Below are positions 1 to 7,645 of a stretch of DNA of 64,000 nt, piece by piece (within the stretch, counting starts at the first letter, position 1; each line of letters opens with the position of its first letter). The stretch is from Curtobacterium aurantiacum (GTDB taxonomy: Bacteria; Actinomycetota; Actinomycetes; Actinomycetales; Microbacteriaceae). Made by a program: the position numbers and the translations under genes. The stretch lies in NCBI RefSeq assembly GCF_018598555.1, contig NZ_JAHEWN010000002.1:186001-250000 (forward strand), written 5' to 3'. The notes beneath the pieces are model-generated. The model ran no database searches, was not told the origin of the DNA, and worked only from the letters and a program-made list of their open reading frames with translations.

Positions 1-662
1 GCCGACGCGGCCGCGGCCGGCAGGTCGACGAGTGACTCCGAGCCGTCGGTGGACCGCCGTGACACCGCGATGACGCCGGCGTAGTCCCGCACCCGCTCGA
101 CCCGCAGGTGTGTGCCGAGCCCGACCCCGAGCTCGTCGAAGTACCGCAGCAGCGAGGGGTCGTCGTCCGAGACACGGTCGACGGTGCCGCACGCTCCCGG
201 CTCGATCGCGCCGAGGAGGGTGCCGGGGGAGTCCGGCACGATGCCGTCGGCGCCGGGGATCGGATCACCGTGTGGGTCGTGCGTCGGGTGGCCGAGGTCG
301 GCGTCCACCCGGTCGAGGAACTGCTCCGACACGGCGTGCTCGAGGGCCTCGGCCTCGGTGTGGACCTCGTCCCACGAGTAGCCGAGCCGCTCCACCAGGA
401 ACGTCTCGATCAGCCGGTGCCGCCGGACCATCGCCACCGCGACCTGCTGCCCGAGCGGGGTGAGCACGACGCCGTAGTACGGGGTGTGCTCGATCAGGCC
501 GTCACGGTCGAGCTTCTTGAGGTTGCCCGAGACCGTCGACGCCGACACCTTCAGGGACGCCGCGATGTCCCGCGTCGCCAGGCCGGGTCCGCCGCGCTCG
601 CTGGCCTTCCAGATGAGCTTGACGTAGTCCTCTGCCATCGTGGACAGGGAGGGCAGGCGCAT
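1..662 (-). CDS. DtxR/MntR-family metal-dependent transcriptional regulator (C-terminal end cut by window)
   Basis: Translating the minus strand from ATG at 662 gives about 220 residues before the window edge, with no stop. The N-terminus (MAEDYVKLIWKASE, then LATRDIAASLKVSASTVSGNLKKL) is the winged helix-turn-helix of iron/manganese repressors. The middle (RRHRLIETFLVERLGYSWDEVHTEAEALEH) is the typical metal-binding and dimerisation helix region with its E/H-rich ligands. The tail (GTHLRVERVRDYAGVIAV) looks like the SH3/FeoA-like domain. Such proteins repress metal uptake genes when Mn(II) or Fe(II) is bound. A second in-frame ATG at 638 (MAEDYVK) is also possible. It is divergent from the CPBP gene, with only 37 bp between the two starts. 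Family is clear; the metal is not known. Confidence 0.88.
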   Translation of the reverse strand, partial: MRLPSLSTMAEDYVKLIWKASERGGPGLATRDIAASLKVSASTVSGNLKKLDRDGLIEHTPYYGVVLTPLGQQVAVAMVRRHRLIETFLVERLGYSWDEVHTEAEALEHAVSEQFLDRVDADLGHPTHDPHGDPIPGADGIVPDSPGTLLGAIEPGACGTVDRVSDDDPSLLRYFDELGVGLGTHLRVERVRDYAGVIAVSRRSTDGSESLVDLPAAAAS

Positions 663-699
663 ACCGCCAATCGTACGTCCCGCCTGGTACAACCAGCAG

Positions 700-2112
700 A
701 TGACCACCACCGCCCCCGTCCGAGCGCCCCGCCGTCGCTGGCCGGTGCCGCCGTCGCTGCTGCTCGGGCTCGCGCCGATCGTGGTGTTCGCGGCGATCAG
801 CGCCTGGCGGTCACGGCCGAGCGACGACTACGCGACCCTCGGGCAGACGGTCGACAGCGTCGTGCACGCCCTCGTCATCCCCGAGGGCATCGCCGTCGCG
901 GCACTGGCCCTGTTCGTCACGGCGCTCGGCTGGTGGCGGATCGCCACGGTCGACCCGGTCCGGACGCGACTGCGGTGGACGATGGTCGCGCCGATCCTCG
1001 TGCTCGTGGTGTGCGTCGTCCGGCTGCCCCTGATCGACTGGTCGGCGCTGCCCGCGCACTACTTCCTGCTGCTCGCGGTCGGGGTGCTGTTCGTCGGGGT
1101 CTTCGAGGAGCTGATGGCCCGAGGCACCCTGCTCGTGGGGCTGCGGCGACGGCTGCCGGAGATGTGGGTGTGGGCCCTGTCGTGCGCGCTGTTCGGGCTG
1201 CTGCACCTGCTCAACGCGCTCGCGGGCGCCGGGATCGGGCCGACGCTGGTCCAGGTGGTGTTCGCAGCGTCGTTCGGGTCGACGCTGTACGTCGCGCGTC
1301 GGCTGACCGGCTCGCTGCTCGCCCCGGTGCTGCTGCACGCCTTCTGGGACTTCGGGTCGATCGGGTTCTCCGCGACCGTGGACACGAGCGACTCGGGGCG
1401 CGTGGTGCTGCTCGGTCTGATCGGGCTGTTCTCGTTCGGGGTGCTCGCGTTCGGCATCGTGGCGGGCGGGATCATCGCCTGGTACGACGACCGGCCCCGT
1501 CGGCTCGCGCCGCGGTCGCGTCCGGTTTCGGGGTCGACGCGCGTCAGCGGTCGCGTCCGGCCGGGGCTAGAGCTCGACCTCGAACGGCTCGGTGCGCACG
1601 AGCTCGTGCACGCCGGAGATGACCTCGCTCGGACGGAACGGGTACCGGTCGATCTCCGCCTGGTCGCTGATGCCCGTCATGACGAGCACGGTGTGCAGCC
1701 CCGCCTCGATCCCGGCCTGCACGTCGGTGTCCATGCGGTCGCCGATCATGCCGGTGTTCTCGGAGTGCGCCCCGATCCGGTTCATCGCGGAGCGGAACAT
1801 CATCGGGTTCGGCTTGCCCACCACGTAGGGCTGCTTGCCGGTTGCCTTCTCGATCATCGCGGCGATGGCGCCGGTGGCCGGCAGGACCCCCTCGGCGCTC
1901 GGGCCGGTGGCGTCGGGGTTCGTCACGATGAACCGGGCTCCGGCGCGGATGAGCCGGACGGCCTTGGTGATCGCCTCGAACGAGTAGTTGCGGGTCTCGC
2001 CGACGACGACGTAGTCGGGAGCCGTCTCGGTCATGATGAACCCGGCCTCGTGCAGGGCAGTCGTCATGCCCGCTTCACCGATGACGAACGCCGAGCCGCC
2101 GGGCATCTGTGA
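700..2112 (+). CDS. CPBP-family intramembrane metalloprotease with anomalously long 3' end
   Basis: The first ~270 residues are a multi-pass membrane protein with the CPBP (CAAX protease / bacteriocin-processing, Abi) signature: FEELMARGTLL (glutamate pair plus R), FGLLHLLNAL and LLHAFWDF (histidines and the D/N-type ligand of the third motif). These are expected to form an intramembrane metal site. Start chosen at ATG 700 (MTTTAPVRAP). A longer frame starts at 640 but would overlap the divergent regulator. The frame does not stop where family members normally end (about 1500-1570). It runs on to 2112, fully antisense to the HAD phosphatase gene, and this extra ~180-residue tail has no recognisable protein character. 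A TAG at 1568-1570 in another frame would give a normal length after one frameshift. The real 3' end is therefore uncertain. Confidence 0.7.
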   Translation: MTTTAPVRAPRRRWPVPPSLLLGLAPIVVFAAISAWRSRPSDDYATLGQTVDSVVHALVIPEGIAVAALALFVTALGWWRIATVDPVRTRLRWTMVAPILVLVVCVVRLPLIDWSALPAHYFLLLAVGVLFVGVFEELMARGTLLVGLRRRLPEMWVWALSCALFGLLHLLNALAGAGIGPTLVQVVFAASFGSTLYVARRLTGSLLAPVLLHAFWDFGSIGFSATVDTSDSGRVVLLGLIGLFSFGVLAFGIVAGGIIAWYDDRPRRLAPRSRPVSGSTRVSGRVRPGLELDLERLGAHELVHAGDDLARTERVPVDLRLVADARHDEHGVQPRLDPGLHVGVHAVADHAGVLGVRPDPVHRGAEHHRVRLAHHVGLLAGCLLDHRGDGAGGRQDPLGARAGGVGVRHDEPGSGADEPDGLGDRLERVVAGLADDDVVGSRLGHDEPGLVQGSRHARFTDDERRAAGHL

Positions 2113-2364
2113 CTTGCAGAAGTCGGCGGTCGCGAGCGCGCTCGTCCAGATCCGCTCCTCGGGCACGTGCAGGCCCGATCCCCGGAGCCGGGCGCTGAGG
2201 TCGCGCGGCGTGAAGATCGAGTTGTTCGTCAGCACGAGGAACTCGGTGCCGTCGTCGAGCCACTGCTGGATGAGCTCCGGGGCGCCGGGGAGCGCCTGGT
2301 TCTCGTGGACGAGCACGCCGTCCATGTCGGTCAGCCAGCACTCGACGTCTTCTCGGGTCGCCAT
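1567..2364 (-). CDS. HAD-superfamily (HAD-IIA, NagD-like) sugar-phosphatase
   Basis: 265 aa. Residues near the start, CWLTDMDGVLVHENQALPGA, contain the HAD motif I DxDG, with D as nucleophile and acid/base. LVLTNNSIFT is motif II (T/S). KPNPMMFRSAM carries the motif III lysine, and MIGDRMDTDVQAGIEAG is motif IV (GDxxxTD). Between motifs II and III lies the long C2-type cap typical of NagD/PGP-like phosphatases, which hydrolyse small phosphorylated sugars or nucleotides in the cytosol. Start ATG 2364 is supported by a TAGGGT -10 box 7 nt upstream, which suggests leaderless transcription. Upstream extension to 2670 is only open frame antisense to the surface-protein gene. Substrate cannot be told from sequence. 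Confidence 0.9.
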   Translation of the reverse strand: MATREDVECWLTDMDGVLVHENQALPGAPELIQQWLDDGTEFLVLTNNSIFTPRDLSARLRGSGLHVPEERIWTSALATADFCKSQMPGGSAFVIGEAGMTTALHEAGFIMTETAPDYVVVGETRNYSFEAITKAVRLIRAGARFIVTNPDATGPSAEGVLPATGAIAAMIEKATGKQPYVVGKPNPMMFRSAMNRIGAHSENTGMIGDRMDTDVQAGIEAGLHTVLVMTGISDQAEIDRYPFRPSEVISGVHELVRTEPFEVEL

Positions 2365-2371
2365 GGCCCTC

Positions 2372-2377
2372 ACCCTA
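2372..2377 (-). promoter_or_regulatory. Candidate leaderless -10 box for the HAD phosphatase
   Basis: Minus-strand TAGGGT lies 7 nt before the ATG at 2364. The TAnnnT form and spacing fit leaderless actinobacterial promoters. No ribosome binding site is visible. Confidence 0.45.
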
Positions 2378-2448
2378 CTGCGCAGGGGTTCACGCCTGCC
2401 GTCGCGATGCTCGGCAATCACCATCAACGATATTCGGAACATGAATAA

Positions 2449-2478
2449 TTGTTGTGAGATGCAATATGTGCGTACGCT
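2449..2478 (+). promoter_or_regulatory. Candidate promoter of the surface-protein gene
   Basis: TTGTTG at 2449-2454 and TACGCT at 2473-2478 are separated by 18 nt, in a locally AT-rich patch (2410-2470) that stands out from the GC-rich surroundings. This would give a leader of about 60 nt before the ATG at 2544, whose ribosome binding site AAGGAGA is at 2533-2539. Prediction only. Confidence 0.4.
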
Positions 2479-2543
2479 GCCGGTCGGGGCGGTCCTCGTC
2501 CCCACGATCTGCGCGACATCAGCTCGCGAGAACAAGGAGACCC

Positions 2544-5500
2544 ATGCGATCTCGAAGTAGAGCGCGCATCGCCGTGTCGACGCTGGCCACCACTGGAATC
2601 GTCCTCGGCCTTGCCCTGCCGACCACCCCGGCGGGGGCGAGCGAGCCGGAAGGGCCCGACGGCACCGCATCCGCCGCGACGCAGAGCACGGTCGCCGTCG
2701 CGATCGACGTCACGAAGGACGGCAACGGCCCCGTCACCCCGACGGACGGCGCTGGTGGCGATGCGAGCGAGAAGAACGGCATCGTCCGCACGATGGACGC
2801 GATCACGTACCGCGTCTCCCTCAACTCGAACGACGGCACCAGCACGAACGAACGCTTCAGTGCGACCGCTCCCGCCGGCACGTCGTGGGCAGGGGTCCCG
2901 ACCATCTGCGTCGGTCCGGGTTCGGCGGTCTCGGGGGCCGTGCTGACCTGCAACATCGGCACGCTCCGAGAAGGCCGGACGGTCTCCGTGCCGATCGTCC
3001 TCGACGTCTCGGGCGAGTTGCAGAACGGCGACACGATCGCCGTCCCGGTGACCGCGACGGCGGACGAGGCCGAGAACGGGACCGCCACCGCGGTCGCTGA
3101 CTCCGTCACGGTGTCCGCAGCCGCGCGCTACAACCTGAGCAAGAACGTCCACGCGTCATCGCTCCGGACCGACGTCACCGGTCCGGACGGAACGACGAAG
3201 GGGTTGCAGCTGATCTACCCGATCGCCGTGGACTGGCAGCCGCTCGTGCCCGGACAGGGGCTCCTCGGGTTCGAGAAGAGCGTCGGCCCGATGTCGTTCA
3301 CGGACGACCTCTCCGAGATCCTCGGCGATGTGCCCTCCGACGCCGTGCTGTGGAACGGCGGCAACCCGGTCTGCGGCCCGAACGCCGACAATGACTGGCG
3401 GATGGCCGGCCTCCCCGGCGGCAAGGGCGGCGGGGAGACAGCCGTCACCGACTCCGGGACGTTCAGCTGCACCCAGACCGCAGCAGGGCAGGACGTCGAC
3501 GTCACGATCACCGACACCGTCACCGACCCGACGCGCATCCCCTCGAAGAACGTCGCCGGTGGCCCGATCAGGGGTGGTGCCAAGTCGTACTTCGTCAGCG
3601 GGTACATCAGCCTGTGGATGCCCATCCCCCCGGTCGGTACTTCGGTTGACTCGATCAACACGTTCACCCCGCTCCAGACCACCTCACTCAGCGGTGCATC
3701 GAACTTCCCGGGCGGCACCGAGCCCACCGGAGACAACTCCGCGAAGCGCAACATCATCGAGTACGCACCCGGCGGAACGCAGAAGCAGTTCCACCGGGTC
3801 ATCGACAACGGCAGGGTCGTCGAAGACGGATCCGCGAAGCACGGCGACCCGTGGACCACGCCCGGAACACTGCTCCGGAGCGACGTCGGCGCATGGAACA
3901 ACGGCCTCTCCCCGTACGAGAACGTGATCCTCTGCGACACGTTCGACCGTGACACCCAGCGTGCCACCCGCGTCGGAGGCAGCAGGACCGTGGCATGGAC
4001 CAGCGGTCTCACCGGCGCTGAGGTGCAGTACGCCGCGTACGACATGACCTCTCCGGCCGCCGGTCAGAAGGCGACGTGCGACGACGGCGACGGCCCCTGG
4101 TACGACCAGCCGGAAGACGTCCCCGGCGGCCTCGACGCCGTCGGCGCGGTCCGCGCAACCGGCGAAATCCGGGGCGGCAACACCGGCACGCTCTACAGCT
4201 ACGTCACCACCGAGGACGCCGCCGACGGCACACGGGCCTACGACTTCGGTCACGCGTGGTTCGGCGACCGCTCAGAGCGCTGGGTGCACGACGTCTGGTC
4301 CGACGCGGACCTCGGTGCCGGCCCCCTTTCCGACAGCGTCATCCTCACCGAGAACCTCGCCCGGATCCAGAAGAAGATCGTCGACCCCGGCCACGACGCG
4401 GCCGACACCCCCGACGAGACCACCTTCGCCGTCGCCGGTGGCACCGTCGACTACGCGCTGTACCCGTCGCTCACGAACGGCAACACCACCGGGAAGGAGA
4501 CCTCCGTGGCGGTGCGGGACGTCCTGCCGAACCACGTGACCTACGTCGCCGGCAGTGCCTCCGAGGTGCCGGAGATCGACACCACGAAGGACGACGAGGG
4601 CAACGAGGTCCAGCGCCTCACCTGGACGATGCAGGTCAAGCCGAACGAGGCGATCGACCCGATCACGTACACCGCCGCGGTCTCGAAGCTCGCTCCGGCG
4701 GGGGCGATCACCAACACGACGGACATCGCCTCGCCGACGGACAAGTCGCCGCAGGCGCTCCGCAACGCCGAGCGCGCCGTCCAGGTCGTCGCAGCCGGCG
4801 GCGTCGGCGTCGAGAAGACCGCCGTCGAACCGGTCGTCGTCTCGGGGGACCACCTGGCGTGGGACCTCGGGTACACGAACATCGACGCCACCCCGATCGA
4901 CGGCCTGGACGTCATCGACGTCCTTCCGTACCGGGGCGACACCCGCAACTCCACCTTCCACGGCACGGTCGGACTCGCCGCGCCCATCGCGGTCGCCGCC
5001 GCCGCCGGTGAGCGCGTCCGCTACACGAACCGCAACCCGCACGACGTCGTGCTCGACGCCGCTGACCCGTCGAACCAGGGCGGTGGCGCCACCACCTGGT
5101 GCTCGGCGTCGGGGTTCGGCACCGGGGGATGCCCGGCCCGGCTCGCGGACGTCACGGCTGCGCGCATCCTGCGGACGGCCCCCGTGGGCGTGGGCGAGAC
5201 CGTGACGCACCGGGTCGTGGTCGCGACGGCGGGCCAGCGCGACGGTGACACGTACACGAACCGGTTCGGCCTCCGCGCCTCGAACCTCGCTCTGCCGGTC
5301 CAGTCCAACCCGGCGACGGTCACGGTCGTCGCCGGTTCGATCGGCGACTTCGTGTGGTCCGACGAGGACGGCGACGGTCTGCAGGACGACGAAGCCGGCA
5401 TCGCCGACGTCGCGGTCCGCCTCACCGGCTCGGACGACCGCGGCGACGCCGTGCGCCGGACGACCACCACGGACGGCGACGGCGGGTACGCCTTCGACGA

Positions 5501-5996
5501 CCTGCGCCCCGGCTCCTACACCCTGCACTGGACGGCACCGGACGGTCGGGAGTTCACGAAGGAGTTCGTCGGCGACGACCGCGCGATCGACTCCGACGCC
5601 GACTCCTCCGGTGCGACCGCCCCCGTCGAACTCGCCGCGATCCGTTCCGACGAGGGCCAGCTCGAGCACATCGAACAGGACCGCACCGTGGACGCGGGGC
5701 TCCTGCCCGCAGCGGACACACCGACCGGACCGCCGGTGACGCCCGGTGGTCCGGAAGCGCCCGGTACGCCCGGACATCCCGGGAGCGCCGGTTCTTCGGG
5801 AACACCCGGCACGCACGACGACGCGGAGGCGTCGGCGGGTACCGGCGACGGGTCCGGCGACTCGGCACGCAGCGGGCTGGCGTTCACCGGAGCCGACGGA
5901 CTCGGGCTGGCGGCGGTGACAGCAGTGATGCTCCTGGCCCTGGGCGTGTTCCTCGTGGTGCGCAGACGTCGCACCCGCGGATCGAGCCAGCGCTGA
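2544..5996 (+). CDS. Wall-anchored surface protein with DUF11-type repeats, SdrD B-like domain and LAFTG sorting signal
   Basis: 1150 aa. Start ATG 2544 follows AAGGAGA with 4 nt spacing. Residues 1-35 form a Sec signal peptide (RSRSRAR, hydrophobic core, ending near AGAS). The body is beta-rich: the first ~600 residues resemble isopeptide/collagen-adhesin-type extracellular domains, followed by DUF11-like segments (for example RDVLPNHVTYVAGSASEV and LAWDLGYTNIDATPIDGL). From about residue 932 comes an SdrD B-like module (GDFVWSDEDGDGLQDDEAGI) with a calcium-binding DxDxDG run. A proline/glycine-rich spacer leads to LAFTG at about residue 1112, a membrane helix and RRRRTRG. LAxTG motifs are typical substrates of class E sortases in high-GC actinobacteria. 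Probable role: adhesion or cell-surface structure; ligand unknown. It stands alone, followed by a hairpin. Confidence 0.85.
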   Translation: MRSRSRARIAVSTLATTGIVLGLALPTTPAGASEPEGPDGTASAATQSTVAVAIDVTKDGNGPVTPTDGAGGDASEKNGIVRTMDAITYRVSLNSNDGTSTNERFSATAPAGTSWAGVPTICVGPGSAVSGAVLTCNIGTLREGRTVSVPIVLDVSGELQNGDTIAVPVTATADEAENGTATAVADSVTVSAAARYNLSKNVHASSLRTDVTGPDGTTKGLQLIYPIAVDWQPLVPGQGLLGFEKSVGPMSFTDDLSEILGDVPSDAVLWNGGNPVCGPNADNDWRMAGLPGGKGGGETAVTDSGTFSCTQTAAGQDVDVTITDTVTDPTRIPSKNVAGGPIRGGAKSYFVSGYISLWMPIPPVGTSVDSINTFTPLQTTSLSGASNFPGGTEPTGDNSAKRNIIEYAPGGTQKQFHRVIDNGRVVEDGSAKHGDPWTTPGTLLRSDVGAWNNGLSPYENVILCDTFDRDTQRATRVGGSRTVAWTSGLTGAEVQYAAYDMTSPAAGQKATCDDGDGPWYDQPEDVPGGLDAVGAVRATGEIRGGNTGTLYSYVTTEDAADGTRAYDFGHAWFGDRSERWVHDVWSDADLGAGPLSDSVILTENLARIQKKIVDPGHDAADTPDETTFAVAGGTVDYALYPSLTNGNTTGKETSVAVRDVLPNHVTYVAGSASEVPEIDTTKDDEGNEVQRLTWTMQVKPNEAIDPITYTAAVSKLAPAGAITNTTDIASPTDKSPQALRNAERAVQVVAAGGVGVEKTAVEPVVVSGDHLAWDLGYTNIDATPIDGLDVIDVLPYRGDTRNSTFHGTVGLAAPIAVAAAAGERVRYTNRNPHDVVLDAADPSNQGGGATTWCSASGFGTGGCPARLADVTAARILRTAPVGVGETVTHRVVVATAGQRDGDTYTNRFGLRASNLALPVQSNPATVTVVAGSIGDFVWSDEDGDGLQDDEAGIADVAVRLTGSDDRGDAVRRTTTTDGDGGYAFDDLRPGSYTLHWTAPDGREFTKEFVGDDRAIDSDADSSGATAPVELAAIRSDEGQLEHIEQDRTVDAGLLPAADTPTGPPVTPGGPEAPGTPGHPGSAGSSGTPGTHDDAEASAGTGDGSGDSARSGLAFTGADGLGLAAVTAVMLLALGVFLVVRRRRTRGSSQR

Positions 5997-6000
5997 ACCA

Positions 6001-6032
6001 GGGGGCCGCGGCGGGGCGGTCGTCGCGGCCCC
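6001..6032 (+). terminator. GC-rich hairpin after the surface-protein gene
   Basis: GGGGCCGCG at 6002-6010 pairs perfectly with CGCGGCCCC at 6024-6032, 5 nt after the stop codon. There is no T-run, as is common for actinobacterial terminators. A second weaker stem-loop (CCGCTC...GAGCGG enclosing GGGCC/GGCCC) follows at about 6042-6073. Confidence 0.6.
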
Positions 6033-6177
6033 ACTGACGTTCCGCTCAGAAAGGGCCGGGAGGCCCGGAGCGGCTCTTGCGCGCTGCTCTGAGACCCGAG
6101 ATGGTCGAGACACCGAACCGCGGTCGGCTTTTGCCCTACGCTTTTCGGGACACGTACCGAATCAAGGAGGCCCCCTC

Positions 6178-6876
6178 GTGCTCGTCGAACCCGGAACCCC
6201 GTCCACCGCGCCCCGACCCACCCCGGTGTCGGAGACGGAGCTCGAGGTGACGCCGCGACGACGCCGAGGCCGCCCGAACGTGTTGTCCCGTGAGCAGGTG
6301 ATCGACGCCGCCACGACCATCGCGAACGAGGACGGCCTCGACCGCCTGTCCTTCCGGGCACTGGGCGTGCGGCTCGGCGTCGCCCCGATGACCGTGCACC
6401 GGACCATCGGCGGCCTGGACGACCTGCACGCGGAACTCGTCCGCCGCACCGTCGACGAGTTCACCGCGACCTTCGTCTGGCCGGACGAGTGGCACGCCGT
6501 CGTCCGCACCTTCGCCACGACGTTCCGCGACCTGATGCGCACCCACCCGCTCGTGCTCGAGTCGCACAGCCAGCGTGCCCCGCTCGCCTCGACCGAGTCC
6601 GATGCCGTCGTCGCGAAGGTCGTCGGTGCCCTGCAGGACGCCGGACTGCCGCCGGCCGAGGCGATGTACACCTTCTTCGTCGTCTACGACTTCGTGGTCG
6701 GGCACGCCGGGGTGCAGGTCGGGCGCGGGGACTCCGAGGCCGGACGCCCGGAACGGCACCGGCTGGTGGGTGAGATCCTCGGCGAGCACTCCTACGACGA
6801 CCGGTTCGCGCTCGGCCTCGACATCCTGATCGCCGGCATCGAGTCGCGCATCGACCACTGGGCCCGCACCGCCTGA
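6178..6876 (+). CDS. TetR/AcrR-family transcriptional regulator
   Basis: 232 aa. GTG start at 6178 is set by AAGGAGG at 6164-6170. After a disordered, arginine-rich N-terminus comes RRRGRPNVLSREQVIDAATTIANEDGLDRLSFRALGVRLGVAPMTVHRTI, the TetR helix-turn-helix with the common RGRP lead. The rest is a helical ligand-binding domain. It is preceded by the surface gene terminator and followed, 27 nt later, by an RNA methyltransferase with its own promoter. The target genes are unknown; autoregulation is usual in the family but no operator is obvious. Confidence 0.88.
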   Translation: MLVEPGTPSTAPRPTPVSETELEVTPRRRRGRPNVLSREQVIDAATTIANEDGLDRLSFRALGVRLGVAPMTVHRTIGGLDDLHAELVRRTVDEFTATFVWPDEWHAVVRTFATTFRDLMRTHPLVLESHSQRAPLASTESDAVVAKVVGALQDAGLPPAEAMYTFFVVYDFVVGHAGVQVGRGDSEAGRPERHRLVGEILGEHSYDDRFALGLDILIAGIESRIDHWARTA

Positions 6877-6891
6877 GCCCGCGCCCGGCCG

Positions 6892-6897
6892 TACGCT
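6892..6897 (+). promoter_or_regulatory. Leaderless -10 box of the TrmH/SpoU gene
   Basis: TACGCT sits 6 nt before the GTG start at 6904, with no ribosome binding site between. Spacing fits transcription starting at the start codon. Confidence 0.45.
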
Positions 6898-6903
6898 GGT
6901 CGG

Positions 6904-7551
6904 GTGACCACTGCGCCCGAACCGTCGCACGAGCTGACGACCAACGGGGTGGGGCCGCACCCGGAACCCTGGCCCGACGACCCGAGGCTCGACCCGGAGC
7001 TGCTGGCAGCGGGGGACTCCCGGAACGTGCTCGACCGCTACCGGTACTGGTCGATGGACGCGATCGTCGCCGAGCTCGACACCCGCCGGCACGCGTTCGA
7101 CGTGGCGATCGAGAACTGGCAGCACGACCTGAACATCGGCTCGATCGTGCGGAGCGCCAACGCGTTCCTGGCCGGCACGGTGCACATCATCGGGCGACGG
7201 CGGTGGAACAAGCGCGGGGCGATGGTCACCGACCGGTACCAGCACGTCCGGTACCACCCCGACGTCGAGGCGTTCCTCGCCGCGATGGCCGAGGAACAGC
7301 GTCCCGTCGTGGCGATCGACAACACCCCCGGTGCCGAGCGCATCGAGACCGCGACGATCCCGGAGCGATGCGTGTTCCTGTTCGGGCAGGAGGGCCCCGG
7401 CCTCACCGAGCAGGCGGTGGCCGGAGCGGACGCACACCTCGAGATCACCCAGTTCGGGTCGACCCGGAGCATCAACGCGTCGGCCGCTGCGGCGATCGTC
7501 ATGCACAGCTGGGTCGTCCAGCACGCGGAGTTGCCTGACGCGACTTCGTGA
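6904..7551 (+). CDS. SpoU/TrmH-family RNA 2'-O-methyltransferase
   Basis: 215 aa. The three SPOUT motifs are present: motif 1 NIGSIVRSANAF (catalytic Asn and Arg), motif 2 LFGQEGPGL, and motif 3 GSTRSINASAAAAIVM, which builds the deep trefoil knot that binds S-adenosylmethionine. Such enzymes 2'-O-methylate a ribose in tRNA or 23S rRNA. The N-terminal extension (DRYRYWSMDAIVAELDTRRH) is typical of the actinobacterial tRNA/rRNA group. GTG 6904 has a -10 box 6 nt upstream. The TGA stop at 7549-7551 lies inside a dispersed palindromic repeat, so the last residues (ATS) are encoded by the repeat. Confidence 0.9.
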   Translation: MTTAPEPSHELTTNGVGPHPEPWPDDPRLDPELLAAGDSRNVLDRYRYWSMDAIVAELDTRRHAFDVAIENWQHDLNIGSIVRSANAFLAGTVHIIGRRRWNKRGAMVTDRYQHVRYHPDVEAFLAAMAEEQRPVVAIDNTPGAERIETATIPERCVFLFGQEGPGLTEQAVAGADAHLEITQFGSTRSINASAAAAIVMHSWVVQHAELPDATS

Positions 7552-7602
7552 GCAGAAACGGGCGGGTACGGGCCCTGAACCCGACCATTTCTGCTCACGA
7601 AG
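7544..7602. repeat. Dispersed palindromic element, family A, copy 1
   Basis: CTTCGTGAGCAGAAA at 7544-7558 faces TTTCTGCTCACGAAG at 7588-7602. The pairing continues inward as GGGCGGGT / ACCCGACC, with two mismatches. It begins inside the 3' end of the methyltransferase gene and provides its TGA. It may act as a terminator between this gene and the convergent LacI gene. Confidence 0.85.
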
Positions 7603-7645
7603 CGGGCGGGGCGGAGGCGGGTCGGGCCTCCCGGCCGGGGTGCCG

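Noticed and set aside
4272..6113. 613-codon minus-strand open frame opposite the surface protein
   Set aside because: Low-complexity R/G/V-rich shadow; the real gene is on the plus strand.
7544..7602. Palindromes considered as a CRISPR array
   Set aside because: The copies are single, inverted, kilobases apart and not tandem direct repeats with spacers. No cas genes are present.
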